Shown here one piece after another: positions 15,905 to 21,178 of a stretch of 21,178 nt of DNA. The notes under the pieces were generated by a model. It worked only from the letters and a program-made list of their open reading frames with translations, ran no database searches and was not told the DNA's origin. Each line of letters opens with the position of its first letter. Within the stretch, counting starts at the first letter, position 1. The DNA comes from Lachnospiraceae bacterium. GTDB lineage: Bacteria > Bacillota_A > Clostridia > Lachnospirales > Lachnospiraceae. The DNA lies in the NCBI GenBank assembly GCA_017435025.1, contig JAFSFU010000036.1, forward strand, positions 1-21,178, read 5' to 3'. Made by a program: the position numbers and the translations under genes.

Positions 15905-16786
15905 CTAAGAAAATTCTTTGGCGAGTTCAATAAAGGCGTTCATTTCTCTTGTGACCCATTTGTCTTTGTGGTACAGGATCTGGCGCCAGATTTTCATATG
16001 AAAGTTTTCAATCGGCAGGATACGCAGGTGTCCTGCCGTTACTTCGTTTTTGATCGTGAATTCCGGGAGGAAGCTGAGTCCGGCATTGTTTTTCAGCAGA
16101 TTTATGATGAATTCTGTATTTCCAATCTCAAGGAACGGTTCGATGTTCATGCCGCTGGCGGCCAGGTAGCGGTCTAAAACAAAACGGTAGCTGGCATCCT
16201 TTTCGGTCAGCAGAAAGTGTTCGTGGATGATATCTTCCAGTTTTAGCGAAGTGTGGCTTGCACAGGGGTGCGCCGAAGAAGCCACGAAGAAGATGTCTTC
16301 CGGTTCTTCCAGGACCTTGATCCAGTGATGGTCGTAGATCCGCTTGTCCAGAAGATAGACCAGATCGATGATGTTTTTGTTCATACGGTCCAGCAGGACG
16401 TCGGGAGAGTCCAGAACAATGCTGATCTTCACCTTTGGATGGAGTTCATGGAACTTTTCCAAAAGTGTAGGGAAGATGGAGGCGCAGATGGACTCGATGG
16501 TACCGATGGTCAGAACACCGGTCAGTTCTTCTGTTTGTGTTACGGCGGCTTTGGCACAGGCCAGGTCCTTTAAAATGGATGTGGCATATTCGTAAAAGAT
16601 CATTCCCTGGTGGGTCAGAAGCGTTTGTTTTCCAATACGGTCAAATAAATGGGTGCCCAGTTCGTTCTCCAGATTCTTGATCTGAATTGTGACAGCGGCC
16701 TGGGAGTAGCCAAGCTCCTGGGCGGCTTTGGAAAAGCTTTTTAACTGGGCGGCGCGGAGGAATGTCTGAATTTCCCGGATCTCCAT
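15905..16786 (-). CDS. LysR-family transcription regulator
   Basis: A 293-residue LysR-type regulator, normal length. The N-terminal winged helix-turn-helix (1-60) reads MEIREIQTFLRAAQLKSFSK, then AAQELGYSQAAVTIQIKNLE, a classic signature. The C-terminal effector-binding domain runs from about 90 to 290. AGGAGG lies seven bases before ATG 16786. The gene is divergent from the cysteine desulfidase gene with a 146-base AT-rich region between them, the usual LysR arrangement, so it most likely controls that gene, and cysteine or a related thiol may be its effector. It also converges tightly on the MFS gene and could respond to that pathway instead. The family call is firm; the target is inferred. 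Confidence 0.93.
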   Translation of the reverse strand: MEIREIQTFLRAAQLKSFSKAAQELGYSQAAVTIQIKNLENELGTHLFDRIGKQTLLTHQGMIFYEYATSILKDLACAKAAVTQTEELTGVLTIGTIESICASIFPTLLEKFHELHPKVKISIVLDSPDVLLDRMNKNIIDLVYLLDKRIYDHHWIKVLEEPEDIFFVASSAHPCASHTSLKLEDIIHEHFLLTEKDASYRFVLDRYLAASGMNIEPFLEIGNTEFIINLLKNNAGLSFLPEFTIKNEVTAGHLRILPIENFHMKIWRQILYHKDKWVTREMNAFIELAKEFS

Positions 16787-16814
16787 AATTGTACCTCCTT
16801 TTCGTACTATTTAG

Positions 16815-16857
16815 GATTTTAAAATATTTAAATGATATATTTAAAACATTAAATTTT
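16815..16857. promoter_or_regulatory. Candidate LysR operator between divergent genes
   Basis: This AT-only block holds two near-identical units, ATATTTAAA (16824-16832) and ATATTTAAAA (16837-16846), 13 bases apart, flanked by further TTTAAA-like dyads. Such AT-rich dyads just upstream of the -35 region of a divergent target are where LysR proteins usually bind. No protein-specific consensus can be checked by eye. Confidence 0.4.
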
Positions 16858-16883
16858 ACTTTTGGATAAATTTATGGTACAGT
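16855..16883 (+). promoter_or_regulatory. Promoter of the cysteine desulfidase gene
   Basis: TTTACT (16855-16860), a 17-base spacer ending in TGG, and TACAGT (16878-16883). The -35 box is weak and the -10 is extended (TG before it), a form that often needs an activator, consistent with LysR control. Confidence 0.5.
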
Positions 16884-16932
16884 AAAACTAACTAGTGTGC
16901 AAGGGAAATTTTATACTTAGGAGGATGCATGT

Positions 16933-18210
16933 ATGGAGAAGACAAACGTAAAGTATGAAGCTTATGTGAAGATTCTGGAAGAAGAATTAAAACCGGCTAT
17001 GGGCTGTACGGAGCCGATCGCGCTGGCATATGCAGCGGCATTGGCTAGAAAAGTCCTTGGCGAGATGCCGGAGAAGGTTGCGATCGGCGCAAGCGGAAGT
17101 ATCATCAAGAACGTAAAATCTGTTATCGTACCGAATACAAACCACTTAAAGGGTATTCCGGCTGCGGCTACTGCAGGTATCGTTGCTGGTGATCCGGATA
17201 AAGAGTTAGAGGTTATCGCGAGCGTGGAGTTCGAGCAGACTGTTCAGATGAGAGAATTCCTTGAGAATACAGAAATCACAGTTGAGCACGTGGATAACGG
17301 TCTTACATTCGAGATTATTGTAACTCTCTATAAGGGTGACAATTACTCCAAAGTTCGTATTGTAAATTATCATACAAACGTTGTTCTTATTGAAAAGAAC
17401 GGCGAAATTCTCAAAGAAGTAGAGGTTCAGGGTGAGTCCGAGGAAGGCCTTACCGATCGTTCTCTTCTGAATATGAAGGATATCTGGGATTTCATCAATA
17501 CTGTTGATATTGAAGATATCAAGCCGGTTCTCAGCCGTCAGATTGAGTTCAATATGGCGATCGCTGAGGAAGGTCTCCGCGGCGACTACGGCGCAAACAT
17601 CGGTAAAGTTCTTCTTGATATGAACGGAAATGACGTTCGTACAAGAGCGAGAGCAATGGCGGCAGCCGGTTCCGATGCGAGAATGAACGGCTGTGAGCTT
17701 CCGGTTATCATCAACTCCGGTTCCGGTAACCAGGGTATGACAGCTTCCATTCCGGTTATCGTATATGCAAGAGAGCTCGGTGTGGACGAGGACAAGATGT
17801 ACCGTGCATTAGCTCTTTCTGATTTAACAACTATCCACCAGAAGACACCGATCGGTCGTCTCTCCGCATTCTGCGGCGCGGTAAGTGCAGGTGCAGGCGC
17901 AGGTGCAGGTATTGCTTACCTTCACGGCGGCGACTATGATGCAGTTGTACATACGGTTATCAACGCAGTTGCGATCGTATCCGGTATGGTATGTGACGGT
18001 GCGAAGGCATCCTGTGCTGCGAAGATCGCAGAGTCTGTTGATGCAGGTATCATCGGTTACAACATGCATATCCGCGGCCAGAACTTTGAGGATGGCGATG
18101 GTATCGTTAAAGCCGGTATCGAGGATACCATTCAGAGCGTAGGCCGTCTTGCGAAAGATGGTATGAAGATCACAAACGAAGAGATCTTAAGCATCATGAT
18201 CAACAAATAA
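16933..18210 (+). CDS. L-cysteine desulfidase family protein (CyuA/YhaM, UPF0597)
   Basis: This family uses a 4Fe-4S cluster to break cysteine into pyruvate, ammonia and sulfide, and is often annotated as serine dehydratase subunit alpha-like. The protein is 425 residues, normal length. The catalytic N-terminal motif PAMGCTEPIALAYAAA carries C25. C314, C354 and C361 (in AFCGAVSAG and GMVCDGAKASC) have the spacing, as I recall it, of the cluster cysteines in the archaeal L-cysteine desulfidase. Other family landmarks are GSGNQGMTASIPV (263-275) and TPIGRLSA (305-312). AGGAGG lies eight bases before ATG 16933. A four-unit hexamer repeat encodes AGAGAGAG near 319-326. It is divergent from a LysR gene and ends at a strong terminator, so it is a single-gene unit. 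Activity on D-cysteine or serine cannot be excluded. Confidence 0.9.
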   Translation: MEKTNVKYEAYVKILEEELKPAMGCTEPIALAYAAALARKVLGEMPEKVAIGASGSIIKNVKSVIVPNTNHLKGIPAAATAGIVAGDPDKELEVIASVEFEQTVQMREFLENTEITVEHVDNGLTFEIIVTLYKGDNYSKVRIVNYHTNVVLIEKNGEILKEVEVQGESEEGLTDRSLLNMKDIWDFINTVDIEDIKPVLSRQIEFNMAIAEEGLRGDYGANIGKVLLDMNGNDVRTRARAMAAAGSDARMNGCELPVIINSGSGNQGMTASIPVIVYARELGVDEDKMYRALALSDLTTIHQKTPIGRLSAFCGAVSAGAGAGAGIAYLHGGDYDAVVHTVINAVAIVSGMVCDGAKASCAAKIAESVDAGIIGYNMHIRGQNFEDGDGIVKAGIEDTIQSVGRLAKDGMKITNEEILSIMINK

Positions 18211-18226
18211 AATAGTTTGGAAATAG

Positions 18227-18273
18227 AAAACCGCCTGTATCGGAACGCGAAAACCGATACGGGCGGTTTTTTT
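18227..18273 (+). terminator. Strong intrinsic terminator of the desulfidase gene
   Basis: A 13-bp GC-rich stem (18231-18243 with 18254-18266, one G-U pair), a 10-base loop, an A-run before and seven T after (18267-18273). The A-run would also permit termination from the other strand. Confidence 0.95.
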
Positions 18274-18400
18274 GATCTGCAGACAATATCTGCAGATCAG
18301 GGAATTCTCCGGGAAAGGTTAGACCGGAGAACAAAGGGATCGCAGTAAGTCTCTGCATCCCCAACGACAGAGATTTGGGGTCGCTCTGTCGTGACTTATG
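18274..18400. other. Cluster of four consecutive hairpins, unassigned
   Basis: Directly after the terminator four stems follow one another: 18274-18283 with 18289-18298 (10 bp, perfect); 18305-18312 with 18324-18331 (8 bp, perfect); 18336-18345 with 18353-18361 (9 bp, one bulge); 18364-18372 with 18384-18392 (9 bp, perfect). CCCC (18359-18362) can pair with GGGG in the fourth loop (18377-18380), and TAAGTC in the third loop (18346-18351) with GACTTA (18393-18398), so pseudoknots are possible. I see no coding potential and no known RNA family. It may be a structured RNA, a leader of the LysR gene, or a set of DNA palindromes. Confidence 0.5.
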
Positions 18401-18440
18401 GAATCATTATAAAAGGGTAAACGGAATAAAATTAACACCA

Positions 18441-18533
18441 CTTATGATAAAATGAAAAGACAGGATTTACAACTATGTATTTTGCATGTTATCATAAGGA
18501 AAAGTTATTTTGCAAGAAAAAGAATATACATAG
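18441..18533 (+). promoter_or_regulatory. Promoter region of the second LysR gene with interlocking inverted repeats
   Basis: A possible promoter is TTTACA (18466-18471), 18 bases, TATCAT (18490-18495) with TG before it. Around it lie a perfect 10-bp inverted repeat (CTTATGATAA 18441-18450; TTATCATAAG 18489-18498), an 8-bp inverted repeat (CTATGTAT 18473-18480; ATACATAG 18526-18533) and a 9-base direct repeat TATTTTGCA (18478-18486; 18506-18514). Repeats overlapping a promoter suggest autoregulation by the LysR protein. Confidence 0.45.
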
Positions 18534-18545
18534 AGGGTGAATATT

Positions 18546-19442
18546 ATGAATACAAATCAATTGCGATACTTTGTGGCAGCCGCGGAAAGCCGGAGTTTTA
18601 CCAAAGCGGCGGACCAATATTATATTTCCCAGACTGCCATCACTCAGCAGATTCATGCACTGGAAGAACTCTTAGGCGTGACGTTATTTGATCGCGGCAG
18701 CCGTCCGATCACTCTGACACCGGCAGGACGCACCTTTCTTTCGGATGCCCGTATGATCTTAGAACGGGTAGACCAGGCGGTTAACCGGGTGCAGGAGGCC
18801 TCGGTCGGAATGGTGGGAAATCTGCGTATCGGTTATACGAAAGGATATGAGCGCAGCAGTCTTTTTGATGGTCTGCGGGATTTTCATCGGGAATACCCCA
18901 ATGTGCTGATCTCCTGTTATCGCAGAAATACGGATTTTCTGGCAGCTGGACTTTTGAAAGATGAGTTTGATATTATTTTTACCTGGGATAGTACGGAACT
19001 GGCAAAGAACGATGCGGTGGAGTGTCGGTTGGTGGAGCGCAGTCCGCTGATGGTGGCAGTTTACGGCAGCCATCCGCTGGCACAGAGGCGCGTGATCCGC
19101 CGTAAAGAGCTGCGGAATGAAAAGATTTTGTTCATGACACCGTCCAGTACCGGCGAGTCTGTCGGTGATATGCGATTCTATGAAAAATATGAGGAAGCCG
19201 GTTACACGCCGAATATTCTGTTCCGCTCCAATGATGTGGAGAGTATTTTGATGATGGTGGCGGCAGAAGAGGGAATCTCCCTCTTGCCGGGATATGTGAC
19301 GCAAAAACTGACCAATGCGGAGAATATCGTTTTTATTCCGCTTCAGGGTCAGGATGAGACTGTGGAGATCATTGCGGCATGGAAGCGGGAGATGGGAAAC
19401 TCGATGCTTCAGGGATTTGTGGAGCGGATGTTGAGGGAGTAA
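18546..19442 (+). CDS. LysR-family transcription regulator
   Basis: A 298-residue LysR-type regulator. The helix-turn-helix domain (1-60) opens MNTNQLRYFVAAAESRSFTK and continues AADQYYISQTAITQQIHALE; the effector-binding domain covers about 90-298. A GTG at 18537 is in frame, but it lies inside the ribosome-binding site (GAGGGTG) that serves ATG 18546, so 18546 is the start. Its likely targets are not obvious. The gene upstream points the same way and is separated by a strong terminator, and the gene downstream is an insertion element, which may have cut it off from a former partner. Inverted repeats at its promoter suggest it at least regulates itself. The effector is unknown. Confidence 0.93.
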   Translation: MNTNQLRYFVAAAESRSFTKAADQYYISQTAITQQIHALEELLGVTLFDRGSRPITLTPAGRTFLSDARMILERVDQAVNRVQEASVGMVGNLRIGYTKGYERSSLFDGLRDFHREYPNVLISCYRRNTDFLAAGLLKDEFDIIFTWDSTELAKNDAVECRLVERSPLMVAVYGSHPLAQRRVIRRKELRNEKILFMTPSSTGESVGDMRFYEKYEEAGYTPNILFRSNDVESILMMVAAEEGISLLPGYVTQKLTNAENIVFIPLQGQDETVEIIAAWKREMGNSMLQGFVERMLRE

Positions 19443-19565
19443 ACCTGATATTTGATTGAGTAAATAAAAGCTATCTATATAGAAATCAAAGCGCGCTGGG
19501 AGTATCTATATGAGATTTTTATATCAATGGATACTATAGAACCTGAAAAAAAGAGAATCAGGGTG

Positions 19566-19588
19566 AAATGTACCCCATGTCAAGGACA
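19566..19588. repeat. Left terminal inverted repeat of the IS3 element
   Basis: It starts AAATGTACCCCAT and matches the complement of the right end at 18 of 23 positions, with the first 13 and the block GGACA identical. It lies 24 bases after the orfB stop, as expected for a compact 3' end. Confidence 0.85.
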
Positions 19589-19612
19589 TCTTGCAAATTA
19601 TATAGATCCAAT

Positions 19613-20563
19613 TTATCCGCATATTGATAGTGGATTATTTCCTGTAGTTATATAATTGTAATACTCGTTTGGTGTCAGTTTTTCAAGAGTCCATTGCCCA
19701 CGATCGGTATTATAATAATCCATCCAATCATCTATACTTGTCTGGACATCATGAAATGTTCTCCATGTTTTTTGATGTTCAGACAACTCATCTTTCATAT
19801 GCCCAAAGAAACTTTCCTGAGGTGCATTATCCCAACAGTTTCCTCTCCGCGACATCGATTGACGAATCCCTGCATCTTGCAAAAGCTGACGAAATTTTAC
19901 ACTTGTATAGTGACATCCCTGATCACTATGGATCATAACGTCTGTTTCAAATGTAGCTCCGTGATTGCTCAGAAGCTGATCCATAGTATCTAATACAAAG
20001 TCTAATTCCAATGATGGACTCAATACATAGGAAAGTACCTGTTCTGTATATGCATCTTTTACCACCGATAAATAACAATACTGATGATTGTACGGAATAT
20101 ACGTGATATCTGTTAAAAGGATCTTCCTTGGTCCATGCATCCTGAATTCACGCTTGACTGCATTATCCGCTACCGCATTGGTCCGGATTGCCTTTGCCAT
20201 TCTTCGATACGGGTTTGCTTTTCGATATGGGCAAAAGAGGCCGAACTTCTTCATAAGTCGCCGGATCTTTTTGAGATTCATCCGAATCCCCTGATGAAGC
20301 AGACGCATATAGATCCCTCTTGCCCCTTTCGCATAACCACGATATCGGTATGCTTGCAGAATCAACTGAAAATCTGCAATGTCCTGTTGTTCCCGATTCC
20401 ATCGGCTTTGAGCATGGTGCAGCCAATTATAGTATCCGGAACGGGATACATCGGCCATCCTGCATAACTCTATGACGGTAAGTCGATTCGTTGGCTTGTT
20501 TACTTCATGATAAATGCATGAAAAAATATAGGACGGATGATTTACATTTCTGGAAATTGAATT
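19613..20563 (-). CDS. IS3-family transposase OrfB (catalytic part, made by -1 frameshift)
   Basis: OrfB is the DDE integrase-fold catalytic half of the transposase. From the conventional ATG at 20458 it has 281 residues with the triad D117 (LLTDITYIPY), D179 (IHSDQGCHYTS) and E215 (NCWDNAPQESFFGHMKDE), 35 residues between the last two, exactly as in IS3. ATG 20458 lacks a ribosome-binding site. The same frame is open up to the slippery site at 20563-20569, adding 35 residues (NSISRN... to ELCR) that run into MADVSRSGYYNW, the usual IS3 OrfB opening. The active protein is therefore a fused OrfAB of about 449 residues. No stop or frameshift breaks the frame, so it is probably functional. Confidence 0.92.
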   Translation of the reverse strand, partial: NSISRNVNHPSYIFSCIYHEVNKPTNRLTVIELCRMADVSRSGYYNWLHHAQSRWNREQQDIADFQLILQAYRYRGYAKGARGIYMRLLHQGIRMNLKKIRRLMKKFGLFCPYRKANPYRRMAKAIRTNAVADNAVKREFRMHGPRKILLTDITYIPYNHQYCYLSVVKDAYTEQVLSYVLSPSLELDFVLDTMDQLLSNHGATFETDVMIHSDQGCHYTSVKFRQLLQDAGIRQSMSRRGNCWDNAPQESFFGHMKDELSEHQKTWRTFHDVQTSIDDWMDYYNTDRGQWTLEKLTPNEYYNYITTGNNPLSICG

Positions 20564-20961
20564 TTTTTTAAAAACTCAATCTGCTGTTCCAAGCGAATCA
20601 CTTTTTCCTGAAGTTCCCTGATAGCGGTCTTTGTGTGTTTCTCTGACAGATCCTTTTGTGCAAATGCTGCAAGGCGGTCTTCTTTTGATTTTCTTCTCGG
20701 CTCACGGAGTCCCTCTGGTGAAGCTGCCTGCTGTTTGAATTTCTTCAGAGCAACATACATTCGTGTCTTGCCAAGCATTTCCGGATCAAAACCAGCTTTT
20801 TCAAAAATTTTAGGAGAACTCAGCCCGTTTTGAGCCTCTTTAAGAGCAAACTGCTTAAAGGCAAGAGAATACTCGATCCTTTTAGAACTCACACTTATGA
20901 CATAAGGGTTTTGCATGAGAATATCCATTTCTTCCTGAGTAAAATACTTATAATTAGCCAT
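20542..20961 (-). CDS. IS3-family transposase OrfA (helix-turn-helix part)
   Basis: OrfA (139 residues) binds the element's ends and restrains transposition when made alone. The centre has a helix-turn-helix (about 29-75: RIEYSLAFKQFALKEAQNGL, then SSPKIFEKAGFD). The C-terminus has a leucine-zipper-like coiled coil (about 112-132: TAIRELQEKVIRLEQQIEFL), the usual OrfA layout. GGAGG lies six bases before ATG 20961. The frame ends with TAA at 20542, shortly after the slippery site where some ribosomes shift into OrfB. Confidence 0.9.
   Translation of the reverse strand: MANYKYFTQEEMDILMQNPYVISVSSKRIEYSLAFKQFALKEAQNGLSSPKIFEKAGFDPEMLGKTRMYVALKKFKQQAASPEGLREPRRKSKEDRLAAFAQKDLSEKHTKTAIRELQEKVIRLEQQIEFLKKIQFPEM
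20563..20569 (-). other. Programmed -1 frameshift site between OrfA and OrfB
   Basis: The minus strand reads A AAA AAA in the OrfA frame (within TTA AAA AAA ATT), inside a run of eight A. OrfB lies exactly in the -1 frame and is open from here on. A_AAA_AAA and A_AAA_AAG are the standard IS3 slippery heptamers. I saw no clear downstream stimulating stem. Confidence 0.85.
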
Positions 20962-21151
20962 AATGTTCCTCCGTCTTTCTATGAATTAAATATAACACAC
21001 AATCAAAAAACGGAAAACAAGATGGATATACATAAATGTATAGAAATGGGGACCAACCATCTGTGAAACATCTCATAGGATATATCCCTGGAATCATCTG
21101 TACATATTTGGGGGATATCCATGCTGATTGGGTCTATCTTGTTTATTGGTG
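20962..21151 (-). promoter_or_regulatory. Upstream region of orfA with palindromes
   Basis: This region holds no gene. It contains a 16-base palindrome-like site (TATACAT, two bases, ATGTATA; 21027-21042) and two related palindromes GGATATATCC (21078-21087) and GGATATCC (21113-21120) that can also pair with each other. A possible extended -10 (TGTTATATT) lies near 20990-20998 on the minus strand, without a good -35 box. The palindromes may bind OrfA or block transcription entering from outside. Confidence 0.4.
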
Positions 21152-21174
21152 TGTCCAGTCTATGGGGTACATTT
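21152..21174. repeat. Right terminal inverted repeat of the IS3 element
   Basis: TGTCC, then a diverged block, then ATGGGGTACATTT; the inverse of the left end at 18 of 23 positions. The window ends four bases later. Confidence 0.85.
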
Positions 21175-21178
21175 TATT

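Larger units (their letters stand above)
19569..21171 (-). mobile_element. Complete IS3-family insertion sequence, about 1.6 kb
   Basis: The element begins TGTACCCCAT and ends ATGGGGTACA, the TG...CA ends of the IS3 family. It contains orfA and orfB on the minus strand, an in-frame -1 slippery site, and an intact DDE transposase, so it may be active. It is slightly longer than most IS3 elements (1.2-1.55 kb), mainly because of a 210-base region upstream of orfA. I see no matching target duplication: the flanking bases are AAA on the left and TTT on the right, which extend the inverted repeat instead. Confidence 0.88.

Noticed and set aside
19473..19512. TATCTATAT direct repeat (19473-19481, 19504-19512) as an attachment site or CRISPR-like unit
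   Set aside because: Only two short AT-rich copies; no further units or integrase gene beside them.

Overview
The window looks like chromosomal DNA of a moderate-GC gut Firmicute, most likely family Lachnospiraceae (Blautia, Dorea or Roseburia type). The basis is Firmicute-style AGGAGG ribosome-binding sites, sigma-A promoters with 17-bp spacers, U-tailed terminators, a short branched-chain aminotransferase, Old Yellow Enzyme-type reductases, DUF4428 and RsiV-like proteins, and an IS3-family element. Genus is not resolved.

Layout. 1-590: an extremely A-rich non-coding stretch with abnormal dinucleotide usage, then a hairpin. 591-2299 (minus): a PflX-like (COG1313) radical SAM enzyme, a co-translated 75-residue protein whose ribosome-binding site lies in a hairpin, and a DNA-deoxyinosine glycosylase. 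2300-2508: divergent promoters. 2509-4440 (plus): FtsH. 4494-7826 (minus): a two-gene unit encoding a sugar-type solute-binding lipoprotein and a membrane-spanning regulator with a cytoplasmic LuxR-type helix-turn-helix; no transporter permease is present. Its roughly 260-nt leader contains a hairpin and a G-quadruplex motif. 7860-12300 (plus): a zinc-ribbon DUF4428 protein and two large lipoproteins. 12373-13398 (minus): IlvE. 13573-15893 (plus): a flavin reductase and an MFS transporter. 15905-16786 (minus): a LysR regulator, divergent from 16933-18210 (plus), a CyuA/UPF0597 cysteine desulfidase. 18211-18545: a strong terminator, four consecutive hairpins and nested inverted repeats leading into a second LysR gene (18546-19442). 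19569-21171: a complete IS3-family element with 23-bp terminal repeats and a programmed -1 frameshift site.

The genes fall into small separate units. The clearest functional pairings are the solute-binding protein with the membrane regulator (ligand capture feeding transcription), reductase with MFS (uptake and reduction of an unknown unsaturated substrate), and LysR with the desulfidase (cysteine breakdown under local control). The most unusual items are the permease-less binding-protein/regulator pair with its leader, the structured region at 18274-18400, the SD-masking hairpin at 1721-1752, and the anomalous first 510 bases. No described system is broken or extended in an obvious way, and no CRISPR, tRNA or rRNA was seen.
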